The notes: a model not told the origin generated them from the letters alone. A stretch of 64,000 nucleotides of DNA from Fischerella sp. CENA71 (GCA_024239075.1 JANBVI010000005.1:1-64000), one strand, 5' to 3'. Positions 1 through 9,019 are shown, counted from the first letter of the stretch. Made by a program: numbers and translations.

Positions 1-85
1 TAGAGACTATGAGTTATTACCCGAAACATCAGAGACGTTTATCTACCTTGCCATGATTCGCATCATGCTGAGGCGATTAGCATAA
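1..85 (+). mobile_element. C-terminal end of a transposase, cut by the window edge
   Basis: The frame starting at base 2 is open to a TAA at 83-85 and encodes 27 residues ending in YLAMIRIMLRRLA. This looks like the C-terminus of IS4/IS5-superfamily DDE transposases, which often end in a similar helix. The rest of the gene lies outside the window, so intactness cannot be judged. The terminal inverted repeat should lie just downstream but cannot be identified without the other end. Family assignment is from memory of such tails and is tentative. Confidence 0.6.
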
Positions 86-958
86 ATTTTGACCCATCAA
101 AACTTTTCAAACACCCTCTAAGCTTGAATTTGAATTTTAGGCTTAATTGTAATCGCAATTACAAATTCATCAATACAAAAATTATTGCTTTTGGTATAAG
201 TCATCTGTCTAACCTTACTCTTTAGGTAGAAGTTAATGAGCAATATTAATAGCTACAATATTTATTAAGTTGAATTTGTGAGTAATTGACAAAAAATTTT
301 TAATTTGCACCGCTTTCACAAATGACAATTATTTTTTGAATAATTCAAAACGTAAAAATGATTGTTTAGCAGTATTCATAATCGATGGAATTTATAAAGT
401 TAATAATTAATGAAAAAACTAATAAATGCTAAATTAGATAAAATATTTATTTTTCCTCTTTTTACAAAATAAATGTTTCAATTTCCATGTGAATAACTAT
501 GCGAATTGATTAAACTTGATCATGAGTAATCGCAGATTTAACTAAACACTAATTAGTTTTGTAAATTTGCTTGGAAATCGCCAGATAATTTATATAATTT
601 TTACTTATGGCTTCGTTTTTCATACCTGAGATAGAAGCAATATCTAGCTCTAATTATCTAATTGACTTAGATCAAAAATTATCTATACTGAATGTTGTGC
701 ATATTGTCAGCTATGAGAAAAAATCAAAAAGTATTGCTAATTCTCAATATGAAAAACCTAAGTGTTCCCAACACTGATAATCTAGATATATGATGTAGTC
801 ATGTTCTGATCTTATAACTATTACAACTAAATAATTGTCAGCAAACGCATCTACTAGAAAATATATAAAATCAAGGTCAAATTAAAATTTGACTTTTGTG
901 TTCCGACTATAGACAACTTATATTTTTAATTTCCGTAAACAGTTACTAGAAAATTGTC
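86..958. other. AT-rich spacer upstream of the PAS-CRP gene
   Basis: About 870 bases with no convincing gene. The first part may hold the right end of the insertion sequence. Near the 3' end there is a 12-base dyad, GTAA-N4-TTAC, at 935-946, 12 bases before the GTG start of the next gene. It could be an operator but may be chance in such AT-rich DNA. No clear sigma70 promoter pair stands out. Confidence 0.5.
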
Positions 959-2140
959 GTGGATACTATCAATAAATCAAAAATAGACAAATTTGCTCAA
1001 AAAACACGGGCTATGGACAAGCGTATAGCCAAATTATACGAAAATGTTGTCAGCGTGCCTGTGTTACCCCAGTCAGTGCCGCAAGTTTTGTTTGAGCTTG
1101 GTAGCGCTTCACAGACAGTACACTATGCAATAGAGGAACTGTATCAGCAGAATGATCAACTAGAGAAAGTACAAGAAGCTTTAGCAGCAGATTTCCACCG
1201 TTACGAGGAATTATTTGAGGAAGCACCAGACGGCTATTGCGTAACTGATGCACATGGGAAAATTCAACTAGCTAACCGTAAATTTGCTAAATTGCTCAAT
1301 ATTGAAAAGTATTATCTTATAGGTAAAGGACTGGTTAATTTTGTTGCTTTAGAAGAACGAAAGTGCTTTCGCAATTTCCTCAGCCAGCTAAGTCAACCAG
1401 GTAGAAGTCAAGAGTTAGTAATATGCCTACAACGACGTAGTGGTGATTTATTTGAGGCAGCATTCACTGTGTCAGCGAGCTATGATAACCAAGGCAAGCC
1501 TCAAAGTCTGCGCTGGTTACTACGACCTATTTCTGAAAGCAGACGTTTAGAATTAACACAGATAAAAAAAGACTATCATTTTGGCGATCGCCCCATACAT
1601 AAATACTCTAAAGGAGAAACTATCCTTCTCGACCCACAAACAATTTGGTATGTTTGTCAAGGTGTAGTAAAATTAACCACGCTTTGTGAAAGAAATGAAG
1701 AAACGCTAGTGGGTTTGGCAGATCAAGGAATGATTTTCGGTTCTTACATGACTTCTCTCAACACCTACCAAGCCACAGCCATGTCTGAGATTCAATTAGT
1801 ATCAATTTATGTCTCAGAGATCACAGCTTCTCCGAATTTAAGCTATTTCCTATTCCCAAAGGTAAATCAACGGTTACGGCAAACAGAAGCTTTTTTAGCT
1901 GTGTCTGGTTTCCGACGAGTACAAGATCGCTTATATTATCTTTTGCGGCTTTTGAAACAAGAAATTGGTGAAAAGATAGGTGATGATACCCGTATTCCTA
2001 TTCGTCTAACTCATGAAGATTTTGCTAACGCCTGCTGCACAACTAGAGTCACCATTACACGATTGCTGTGCAAGTTAAAACATCAAGGAAAGATTTCTTT
2101 GGATCGGAAAAGACATATTATCTTAATCAATATAGACTAA
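959..2140 (+). CDS. PAS domain fused to a CRP/FNR (NtcA-like) transcription regulator
   Basis: A 393-residue protein. Residues 1-80 look helical. Residues about 80-190 form a PAS sensor domain (EAPDGYCVTDAHGKIQLANR). Residues about 210-310 resemble a cyclic-nucleotide-binding-type effector domain. Residues 345-390 are a CRP helix-turn-helix. The recognition helix TTRVTITRLL (361-370) closely resembles that of NtcA, STRVTVTRLL. The GTG start has no visible Shine-Dalgarno; the next in-frame ATG is at 1013 and is equally unsupported. A dyad lies at 935-946. The protein probably senses a ligand or redox state through PAS and binds DNA as a dimer. The signal and targets are unknown. The orphan psaJ-like gene 0.76 kb downstream is a possible target, which is inference only. 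Confidence 0.85.
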   Translation: MDTINKSKIDKFAQKTRAMDKRIAKLYENVVSVPVLPQSVPQVLFELGSASQTVHYAIEELYQQNDQLEKVQEALAADFHRYEELFEEAPDGYCVTDAHGKIQLANRKFAKLLNIEKYYLIGKGLVNFVALEERKCFRNFLSQLSQPGRSQELVICLQRRSGDLFEAAFTVSASYDNQGKPQSLRWLLRPISESRRLELTQIKKDYHFGDRPIHKYSKGETILLDPQTIWYVCQGVVKLTTLCERNEETLVGLADQGMIFGSYMTSLNTYQATAMSEIQLVSIYVSEITASPNLSYFLFPKVNQRLRQTEAFLAVSGFRRVQDRLYYLLRLLKQEIGEKIGDDTRIPIRLTHEDFANACCTTRVTITRLLCKLKHQGKISLDRKRHIILINID

Positions 2141-2352
2141 TTTACTACTCCATAAATATCTGCTTCATGCAAGTAGATTGTTGTTTCGTCGCCAATTCTA
2201 CCGATGTGACATTCTGCTACTTTTTCCATTTCAACAGCATATTTCCAGGTATCAGAATCGGCTTGAAAATCTAAAATTATTCCTACACCACCAATAAAAT
2301 ACACAACCTGATTTTTGTTAAATTTAGGTGGCATTATCAATTTATTATTCAT
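2137..2352 (-). CDS. conserved-looking small protein, unknown function
   Basis: I do not recognise this 71-residue protein. It begins MNNKLIMPPKF and has VVYFIGGVGIILDF followed by a charged C-terminal half ending in YLHEADIYGVVN. It has no signal peptide and no clear membrane span. The reading frame could open at a TTG at 2373, but the sequence AGGAGAA just inside that extension sits at the right distance to be the ribosome binding site for the ATG at 2352, so I chose 2352. The gene is convergent with the PAS-CRP gene and their ends overlap by four bases (2137-2140). Confidence 0.6.
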   Translation of the reverse strand: MNNKLIMPPKFNKNQVVYFIGGVGIILDFQADSDTWKYAVEMEKVAECHIGRIGDETTIYLHEADIYGVVN

Positions 2353-2373
2353 TATCTTGTGTTCTCCTGACAA

Positions 2374-2903
2374 GATATTTTAAACGCAGAGATACATGAA
2401 GCAGTGCAGAATTTTTGTACTCATGTTTTGAGTACAAAATGACATTAACTAAAAATATATGAATTGTTTTGAAAAGAGATTTTTCAAAACACTTTAATAA
2501 GTAGAATAACTACTAAAATTACTGTTCGCTTCTCACTAAAGAATAAGCTTGATTTATTTCGATAGTTAATGAAAGATTAATATTGATTGTGATCAGCAAT
2601 ACGATAATTCTGATCCTTGTCGCTCAATAAAGCGATTCAGTTAAGAAAAGCATAATTAAGTGGCGTCTATTTATAGACAGAGTTTGCCATTAAAGCCTAT
2701 ATATAAAATTTTGGGTTAACTTATTCCTTTAGTTAGAAGCTTGGCTGCTCTTAATTAATTAACTTATTGGTATCTTAATTTCATTTAAATTTCCAATAAC
2801 AAACAGTTGTTATATGCAAATTTTTGGCAAACACAGAAACAAAGAAAGTTATTGAAGTTTATTTTGACTAAAATAACTTACTAAATTTTTTGGAGAATGA
2901 ACA
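2374..2903. promoter_or_regulatory. spacer between divergent small gene and psaJ-like gene
   Basis: About 530 bases with no gene. It must carry the promoters of the minus-strand small gene and of the psaJ-like gene. A perfect 6-2-6 palindrome, GTCTAT-TT-ATAGAC, lies at 2665-2678, about 225 bases upstream of the psaJ-like start. GGAG at 2892-2895 is the ribosome binding site of that gene. I could not place a convincing -35/-10 pair. Confidence 0.4.
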
Positions 2904-3053
2904 ATGCAAAATTCAAGCGAACAAAGAAGTTATTTCCTAAAATATCTCTCTCTTGCACCAGTTCTTGCTGTTTTAGCGGTGTCAATCGCCTTTTCTACCT
3001 GGGCTGTGTTTAACTTCTTTTTCCCTGATCTTCTCTTCCATCCAATGCCATAA
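2904..3053 (+). CDS. psaJ: second photosystem I subunit IX (PsaJ) paralog, orphan
   Basis: A 49-residue membrane protein: a short polar N-terminus (MQNSSEQRSYFLKYLS), one hydrophobic helix (APVLAVLAVSIAFSTWAVF) and the PsaJ signature [11 protein letters not shown] at the C-terminus. The canonical PsaJ encoded at 49199-49336 ends [12 protein letters not shown], so the family match is clear. PsaJ is a single-helix subunit of PSI that contacts PsaF and binds a few chlorophylls. Unlike the canonical copy this gene is not next to psaF. It has a good ribosome binding site (GGAG, 8 bases before the ATG) and a hairpin downstream, so it looks like a functional single-gene unit. A second PsaJ suggests a PSI variant made under particular conditions; that is inference. 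No far-red photoacclimation genes are seen nearby. Confidence 0.9.
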   Translation: MQNSSEQRSYFLKYLSLAPVLAVLAVSIAFSTWAVFNFFFPDLLFHPMP

Positions 3054-3133
3054 AAATCTGTAAACACATAGAAGAGAATAGCCAAGATTATAATGTTTAA
3101 CATCATTAATTTTGTTACGTTGGTAATAATAAA

Positions 3134-3168
3134 TACCCCTAAAGGAGCGATTTTATCCTTAAGGGGTA
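3134..3168 (+). terminator. hairpin downstream of the psaJ-like gene
   Basis: TACCCCT-AAAGGA pairs with TCCTT-AAGGGGTA around a 9-base loop, giving a stem of about 12-13 pairs with one mismatch. No T-run follows, so it may act as a 3' stabilising hairpin rather than a classic intrinsic terminator. Confidence 0.5.
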
Positions 3169-4029
3169 GAGTGAGGTATGACTTAAATGTTTCTCTTCTT
3201 CCAAGACAAATATTAACTTGATTAAAAAACCTTTGTATCTATCTATAGATTTATTTAGTAATGATTTAGTGTCAAGTAATCTTGTGATTATAGATACAAA
3301 TTAATATGTTTTGATGTATATCTATTGACGTATTTGATATTTATGATATTGCCAATAATTTATTTGGTAAAAGCAAATAGCAATCCTGTATTATTTATCA
3401 GAATCGCAAAGCTCCAATCTCCGACTTCGTAGAAATTTTTGGGTATATTGTCTTTCACTAATTATTCAAAAATGTTATAGAAATTGATTAATTGTTTAAC
3501 TCACCATAGATTTAGCTTTTCTGAGATTTTGTGCTTGGCGATCGCCATGAAATAAGATAGCAGTCCGAACTGAATTTTAATAAAATACGTAGATTGCATA
3601 TCAAATTTAAAAGTAAGATTTTATTCAGACTAAAAGTGGCTACTTCCAGAAGTCTCCACACACCTGGCTTCTGTCCCCCGAAGGGATTCCCGCTCCCTTG
3701 TTGCGTTAGCTTCAGGGTTCCGTTGGCTAGGTAGGCTCGTAACAGCAGCTACACTATAAATTTTGCAAAAGTTCTGGTGTATAAAACTTTCATCAGCTTA
3801 CCCAAAAATTGGGTATTACTGGGGTTTTTTCTTTGTTTATATATAGTACAATTGTTCTAGTTGATAAATTTATTTTCAAACTTTCATTACTTAAAGGTGA
3901 TAGTACGTGTACGAGTAGCCACTACTTAATTGACTAGCATCTCATGAATGCGATCGCCTATGTGATTTTCTGGTGACTAAAGGCGATGGTTTGTTGTGCG
4001 TATTAGTAAGTTTTTATCAGGTCAAGATT
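3169..4029. other. spacer with a GC-rich island and a small hairpin
   Basis: About 860 bases without a supported gene. Most is AT-rich, but 3655-3760 is clearly more GC-rich and contains repeated short blocks such as CCCGAAGGG and GGGATTCCC, as if a foreign or repeat-derived piece were embedded. A palindrome TACCCAA-AAA-TTGGGTA lies at 3799-3815, with a T-run at 3825-3830. A GTG at 3973 extends the next reading frame but has no ribosome binding site. Confidence 0.45.
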
Positions 4030-4680
4030 ATGATGACACAAGTACAAAGTGTAATTGCTTTATCAGAGTTTGGGAAATACGTTGAGGAAAAAGCAAATGA
4101 CTCCAACAGCGCTGCTGGTGAAAAATTTCAAGTACTTTCGCTTGCTGATGTCACCAAAACTATTTTGCATCATGCTTTTTGGTTAGCCGATCAAAAACAG
4201 AAGCTTTCACAAAAAGAGTATAAAAAACTACTAGTTGATCAGGGCTGGAAAGGTGAGGAAAAAAAATATCTGAAAATTGCTGCGGTATTTAGTAAGTTTT
4301 CGCCCCAGGATTTAGCACAAGTTGAGCCATTGACTGTCTATCAGTTAGCAAACAATAGTAATAAATATAAGCCAGTTATAGATGCTTTGTTAGATATAAC
4401 TGCAATTACTCAAGAAGCTGTACGTTCCTTAGTTAAGCAACGCCGCACTCCCAGACAATCAAAACCTGAAAAACCGAGTATCTGGCGACGAACAAAGAAT
4501 GGTGGACGCTACTGTCAAATTCCACCGATTCATTCTGAGTATGAACACACAGGCGTCACTCTACAAAAGATGATGGATTCTGAAGGATTAACTGCACAAC
4601 AAATTGTTTCAGAAGCGATCGCTTTACGACAAGCATATAAGGAAGGGCGGTTGGTATTGCTCAAAGAAGGAGAAGCTTAG
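4030..4680 (+). CDS. conserved-looking protein of unknown function
   Basis: A soluble, helix-rich protein of about 216 residues that I do not recognise. It starts [23 protein letters not shown] at 4030 follows an AGG at 4019-4021, and a second ATG directly follows. The C-terminal third has a basic linker ([20 protein letters not shown]) and then a helical end with [15 protein letters not shown]. There are no membrane spans. Its stop overlaps the stop codon of convergent bioF by four bases. The basic linker could contact nucleic acid, but that is a guess. Confidence 0.65.
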   Translation: MMTQVQSVIALSEFGKYVEEKANDSNSAAGEKFQVLSLADVTKTILHHAFWLADQKQKLSQKEYKKLLVDQGWKGEEKKYLKIAAVFSKFSPQDLAQVEPLTVYQLANNSNKYKPVIDALLDITAITQEAVRSLVKQRRTPRQSKPEKPSIWRRTKNGGRYCQIPPIHSEYEHTGVTLQKMMDSEGLTAQQIVSEAIALRQAYKEGRLVLLKEGEA

Positions 4681-5888
4681 AAGCTTGTTGATTGATATTG
4701 GAGTACTTCTACTAATTTTTCAATGTGTTTTTGATCATGAGTCGCCATGAGAGAAATTCGTATTCGACTTGTAGGAACTGTAGGAGGACGAATCGCAGGA
4801 GCAAATATCCCAGCAGATTTGAGTTGCTTTGCTGCTTGGAGTGCGTCTTTGGCGCTTGCAAATTGTAAGCAAATAATCGGTGATTCTGAAGGAAGTAATT
4901 TGAGATTAGGTAAATGTTGTTGAATTAACTTTTTTAAGTAATCGACATTTTTCCATAATTGAGTGCGGCGTTGTGGTTCTTGTTTAACTATATTAATAGC
5001 TGCTAAGGCTGCGGCTGTATCTGCGGGTGAAAGAGCAGTAGTATAGATCCAACTTGAGGCGCGATTTCGTAAATAGTCAATTAGGCTTGCACTTCCAGCA
5101 ATATATCCGCCTAAGCTACCCAAAGCTTTACTCAATGTTCCCATTTGTACTAATTGCTTACCCGTGCAGCCAAAATACTCAACGCATCCTGCACCTGTTT
5201 TTCCTAAAACTCCAGTACCATGAGCTTCATCGACTAGCAGCATACAGCTAAATTCTTCTGCCAGATTCACTAGTGCAGGTAAAGGACACAAATCTCCATC
5301 CATACTAAAGACGCTATCTGTCGTAATTAAACAGCGTCGATAATCTTGACGCGATCGCTTCAATTCGTTTTTAACAGCTTCGACATCACAGTGAGAATAT
5401 TCAAAAATTGCTGCTCCACTGAGAATTGCTCCATTTTTGAGGCTGGAGTGATTATACTGGTCAGCTAATATTAAATCCCGCTTTCCTACTAAAGCCGTAA
5501 TTGCACCCAAATTTGCTAGATATCCTGAACTAAAGACTATAGCGTCTTCTGTTTGCTTGAGAGATGCGATCGCTCTTTCTAATTCCCTGTGTAATTCCCG
5601 ATGTCCACTGAGTAACCGCGAACCAGTACTACCTGTGCCAAATTCTTGGACAGCAGCAGTTACCGCTGCAATTAAACGTGGCTCACTAGCCAATCCCAAG
5701 TAGTCATTACTGGCAAAATTGATTACCTCCTGTCCTTCCAAGAACACCGTCGCACCACCACAACCGTTAATTGTTTGTACCGAACGGTACCAGTCTGCAC
5801 GGTGGATTGTTGCCAGAGATTGTTCTATCCAAGCGTAGGGATCGGGGATTAGGGATTGGAGATTGGGGTTTGGGGACAAGGGAGACAA
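4677..5888 (-). CDS. bioF: 8-amino-7-oxononanoate synthase (biotin synthesis)
   Basis: A PLP-dependent alpha-oxoamine synthase of 403 residues that condenses pimeloyl thioester with L-alanine in the first committed step of biotin ring assembly. Diagnostic sequences are [32 protein letters not shown] and the PLP-lysine motif [12 protein letters not shown] (Lys254). No other bio gene is nearby. The first 17 or so residues ([17 protein letters not shown]) are encoded by a copy of the G-rich dispersed repeat seen elsewhere in the window, so the N-terminus is not ancestral. The conserved protein starts at about [13 protein letters not shown]. Either the repeat now supplies the start codon, or translation begins at a weaker codon inside. 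Confidence 0.92.
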   Translation of the reverse strand: MSPLSPNPNLQSLIPDPYAWIEQSLATIHRADWYRSVQTINGCGGATVFLEGQEVINFASNDYLGLASEPRLIAAVTAAVQEFGTGSTGSRLLSGHRELHRELERAIASLKQTEDAIVFSSGYLANLGAITALVGKRDLILADQYNHSSLKNGAILSGAAIFEYSHCDVEAVKNELKRSRQDYRRCLITTDSVFSMDGDLCPLPALVNLAEEFSCMLLVDEAHGTGVLGKTGAGCVEYFGCTGKQLVQMGTLSKALGSLGGYIAGSASLIDYLRNRASSWIYTTALSPADTAAALAAINIVKQEPQRRTQLWKNVDYLKKLIQQHLPNLKLLPSESPIICLQFASAKDALQAAKQLKSAGIFAPAIRPPTVPTSRIRISLMATHDQKHIEKLVEVLQYQSTSF

Positions 5889-6397
5889 GGAAGAAAACTA
5901 ATTAATTATAAGTCCTATATCTACTTTTAAGTTTATCCAAGCCTCAAAACTAGTTCTGTGAATGTGTGCGATCGCGGGAATATCTGTTAAGGAGTGAGGT
6001 TACTTTCAATTGAAGAGGACGCGGGGAAACCCCACGGATAAATCCGCTTTCTTGTGAGCAGGTGCTTCAATCTTGAGAATGGTTGCGCTCCGCGTCTTCC
6101 ATTCTCACCGTCTCCGCGTCTTCTTGGTCAGAAGGAACAATTAGTGGGGATACCTGCGGATTTAATTTTTCCTGTTTTTTTCAAAAATATGCGTAAAGTT
6201 GCAATTCTCTCTTGATTAAGACTATAGAAACAAATCATTAAGCAAGCTTAGATAAATAAAAATACTACGAAAGACGGAATAACACCGTCTAGAAAGTTCA
6301 TGTCTGCTTGTAATAAGTTACAAAAATCACAACAAATATATTTATCTATAGCAAAATACCTAATTTCACTAACTAAGCAAATAAAGGAGAAATCAAA
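5889..6397. other. bioF upstream spacer
   Basis: About 510 bases with no supported gene. It must hold the bioF promoter. A perfect 8-base-pair hairpin lies at 6075-6106 (GAGAATGG...CCATTCTC), inside a GC-rich patch with repeated CCGCGTCTTC units. AAAGGAGA at 6383-6390 is the ribosome binding site of the next small gene. Confidence 0.4.
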
Positions 6398-6571
6398 ATG
6401 AAAATCATAGTAGATAATACTAAGAAACAACTTCCTATCGGAACATTATCATTTACAAACAATCCTGTTAATCAAGATTTTATTAATAAAAAACCAAAAC
6501 TTTCGATGATTTGGGTAAAAGAATACAAAGGAGAACGTGAAATCTTAGTTGCCAAGTGGATTTCTGAATAA
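6398..6571 (+). CDS. small 57-residue protein, unknown function
   Basis: An ATG preceded by a strong ribosome binding site (AAAGGAGA, 7 bases upstream) opens a 57-codon frame. The product starts MKIIVDNTKKQLPIGTLSF and ends REILVAKWISE. It is soluble, mixed charged/hydrophobic and about 6.5 kDa, and I do not recognise it. A strong intrinsic terminator at 6663-6693 closes the unit. The combination of good ribosome binding site, terminator and non-repetitive composition supports a real monocistronic gene. Confidence 0.55.
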   Translation: MKIIVDNTKKQLPIGTLSFTNNPVNQDFINKKPKLSMIWVKEYKGEREILVAKWISE

Positions 6572-6662
6572 CAAATAGTTGGATTTCATTGCCAAATACA
6601 AGCAGCAAGATTTGGGAGAAATTAAGTGCGATCGCTGGACTTACGTGTTCTCGAAAAACAAG

Positions 6663-6693
6663 AACCCCGAATTCACTGAGAATTCGGGGTTTT
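6663..6693 (+). terminator. intrinsic terminator
   Basis: AACCCCGAATTC pairs perfectly with GAATTCGGGGTT (12 base pairs) around a 5-base loop, followed by TTTTGTG. It lies 91 bases after the small gene at 6398-6571. Confidence 0.8.
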
Positions 6694-6770
6694 GTGTCCT
6701 TCGATAGGAATATGACAAGAAAAATGGTATAAGTCAAAATAATAATAAGCTGCAATCAGGAGGCGCTGCC

Positions 6771-7079
6771 ATGTCTGGTTTAACGCAAACAATTAGAAAC
6801 TTCTTTATTCGCCTAGAAGGTCTTTTATATCAGTTATTTGGTTTTTTCAAAAACATCTTTTCTCAGATATTTGGTTTTGTGGCTAGGATATTTGGGTACT
6901 CCAAGCCTGGCTATTTCTTGGAAAACAATGAAGCAACCAGTATAAAATCATCCAAAACCGAGCAAGTAACTAAACCGGAGCCAAAGACTGCTCCAGAACC
7001 TTCGCTCACTACTCGTCGTCGTCCCGATCCCAAAATGGATTATTTCCGCAAGATGGCTGAAGAAGTAAGCAAAAACTAG
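6771..7079 (+). CDS. conserved-looking small protein with amphipathic/hydrophobic N-terminus
   Basis: A 102-residue protein with a strong ribosome binding site (AGGAGG, 8 bases upstream). Residues about 10-45 are rich in Phe, Leu and Ile (FFIRLEGLLYQLFGFFKNIF and similar) and probably lie along or in a membrane. The remainder is a polar, Pro/Lys/Glu-rich tail containing RRRPDPKMDYFRKMAEEVSKN. I believe similar short proteins occur in other filamentous cyanobacteria, but I know of no function. It is monocistronic, with a dispersed inverted repeat directly downstream. Confidence 0.7.
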   Translation: MSGLTQTIRNFFIRLEGLLYQLFGFFKNIFSQIFGFVARIFGYSKPGYFLENNEATSIKSSKTEQVTKPEPKTAPEPSLTTRRRPDPKMDYFRKMAEEVSKN

Positions 7080-7127
7080 TACCAATATTTCTCAGTTAAG
7101 GATTTTTCGTCATAATTTGGGCCATGT

Positions 7128-7151
7128 AGAGACGCGCCATGGCACGTCTCT
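7128..7151. repeat. short dispersed inverted repeat
   Basis: AGAGACG-N10-CGTCTCT with the core GCGCCATGGC. Very similar GTAGAGACGCGCCATGGC elements are scattered through filamentous cyanobacterial genomes (from memory). No T-run follows. Confidence 0.6.
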
Positions 7152-7310
7152 GGTGGGTTTAAATGTCAATCGATTTGTCTTATCCGAGCAGTATTGAAAC
7201 TAGTACTGCTAGCAACTACTTCACAACTCAAAAGTCAAAAGTTAAAAATTATAAAGAGCTATTCTTGCTTTTACGTTTTAGCTTTTGACTTTGTTTTCTG
7301 GGTAGAACTA

Positions 7311-8870
7311 ATGGACAATGCAGATATAGTTGTTATTGGTAGCGGGATTGGTGGTTTGAGTTGTGCAGCGTTGCTAGCACGGTATGGCTTTGATGTAATT
7401 GTCTGCGAGAGCCATACAATCGCAGGTGGTGCTGCTCATGCTTTTGAGCGTCATGGATTTAAGTTTGACTCTGGCCCGTCGCTTTATTCTGGGCTATCTT
7501 ACACACCTTCTGCTAACCCCCTGCGACAAGTACTGGATGCGATCGCAGAAGATGTAAGCTGGGTAACATACAATACATGGGGTTGTTGCTTACCTGAAGG
7601 CGACTTTGACACCACTGTGGGTGCTGATCAATTTTGTGAAGTTCTTTCTCGACTGCGTGGTCAGGATGCTGTCGCCGAGTGGCGTCAACTTCAACGTGTG
7701 ATGAAACCCCTAGCCCAGGCTGCTGTAGCAATTCCCCCGGCAGCAGTGCGTTATGATTTGGGTGTGACAATTACGGCGGGTCAATTTGCCTTGTCTATGG
7801 CCCGCCATGCACCTCATATCCTCAAATTGACTGGTGCTTTTAGCCAAATCATCAACGGTGTGGTGCGTGACCCTTTTATTTGTAACTGGTTAGACTTGCT
7901 TTGTTTTCTACTTTCTGGGCTACCTGCAAATGGAACCAGCGCCGCAGAGATGGCATTTATGTTTGCAGACTGGTATCGACCGGGTGTGGTACTAGATTAT
8001 CCAGTTGGTGGTAGTGGTGCGATCGTAGATGCACTGTTACGGGGACTGCAACGACATGGTGGTCAGTTGATACTCAATGCTCATGTTGAACAAGTGCTGG
8101 TAGAAAATCACCACGCTACGGGGGTGCGTCTGCGTAATGGTAAGGAAATCCGGGCGCGTCAAGCTGTTATATCGAATGCATCGGTATGGGATACCCTGAA
8201 ATTATTGCCAGAAACAGCTTTACCCAAATCGTTTCAACAACAACGAGCCGATACACCAGAGTGTGATAGTTTTATGCATCTACATCTGGGTATCGATGCT
8301 CAAGGACTACGCTCAGATTTAGCGTGTCATCACATCATCGTCAACGAGTGGGAAAGAGGTGTTACCGCCGAGCAGAACGTCGTTTTAGTGTCGATTCCCT
8401 CTATATTAGACCCATCCCTCGCACCACCAGGAAAACATGTGATTCACGTCTACACTGCTGGTAATGAGCCGTATGCATTGTGGCAAGGAATGGACAGAAA
8501 CAGCCAAGAGTATCAGCAACAAAAACAAGCACGCTCAGAGGTGATGTGGCAAGCTTTAGAAAGAATTATTCCCGATGTGCGATCGCGTTGTGATCTTAGT
8601 CTTGTGGGTACACCACTTACCCACGAGCGATTTTTACGTCGTCACCGGGGTTCCTATGGCCCAGCAATCGCAGCGGGAAAAGGTTTCTTTCCAGGTTCCA
8701 CCACGCCTTTAAAGGGACTGCTTTGCTGTGGCGACTCGACATTTCCTGGTATCGGACTACCAGCAGTTGCAGCTAGCGGTATGATTACTGCCAATACACT
8801 TGCACCTGTGAATAAGCATTTACAAATGCTCAAGGATATAGGTTATCCTATTTTGGATTTTGGATTTTAG
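7311..8870 (+). CDS. CrtI/CrtISO-family FAD-dependent oxidoreductase
   Basis: A 519-residue flavoprotein. The N-terminus has a dinucleotide-binding fold (DIVVIGSGIGGLSCAALLA) followed by GGAAHAFERHGFKFDSGPSL, typical of phytoene-desaturase and carotenoid-isomerase relatives. The C-terminus has GDSTFPGIGLPAVAASGM, the family's second FAD-contact motif. I chose ATG 7311, because the 39 residues upstream (GTG at 7194) lack conservation signals and precede the FAD motif. Family members desaturate or isomerise carotenoids or reduce retinoid-like polyenes; the substrate here is unknown. The last codons and stop lie inside a TTTTGGA heptamer repeat, so the extreme C-terminus (ILDFGF) is repeat-derived. 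No other carotenoid gene is adjacent. Confidence 0.85.
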   Translation: MDNADIVVIGSGIGGLSCAALLARYGFDVIVCESHTIAGGAAHAFERHGFKFDSGPSLYSGLSYTPSANPLRQVLDAIAEDVSWVTYNTWGCCLPEGDFDTTVGADQFCEVLSRLRGQDAVAEWRQLQRVMKPLAQAAVAIPPAAVRYDLGVTITAGQFALSMARHAPHILKLTGAFSQIINGVVRDPFICNWLDLLCFLLSGLPANGTSAAEMAFMFADWYRPGVVLDYPVGGSGAIVDALLRGLQRHGGQLILNAHVEQVLVENHHATGVRLRNGKEIRARQAVISNASVWDTLKLLPETALPKSFQQQRADTPECDSFMHLHLGIDAQGLRSDLACHHIIVNEWERGVTAEQNVVLVSIPSILDPSLAPPGKHVIHVYTAGNEPYALWQGMDRNSQEYQQQKQARSEVMWQALERIIPDVRSRCDLSLVGTPLTHERFLRRHRGSYGPAIAAGKGFFPGSTTPLKGLLCCGDSTFPGIGLPAVAASGMITANTLAPVNKHLQMLKDIGYPILDFGF

Positions 8871-8881
8871 ATTTTGGATTG
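8851..8881. repeat. heptanucleotide tandem repeat (TTTTGGA)
   Basis: Four near-identical heptamers, one a TTTTAGA variant, overlap the 3' end of the CrtISO-like gene. The same unit recurs at 52546-52604. Such short tandemly repeated repetitive sequences are typical of heterocystous cyanobacteria. Confidence 0.8.
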
Positions 8882-9019
8882 CAATTATTTTCTAAATAGG
8901 TGTTATTAAAAAAACCGTAGGGGCGCACGGTTGTACACCCCTACAACATAATTGTGATCCAAATTAATGAAATTAGTTGTAGCAATTAACTATTGTGCTA
9001 CTAGCAAAACAGACTCTAA

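Noticed and set aside
934-947. Canonical NtcA site upstream of the PAS-CRP gene
   Set aside because: The spacing is GTA-N6-TAC, not the required GTA-N8-TAC; kept only as a dyad.
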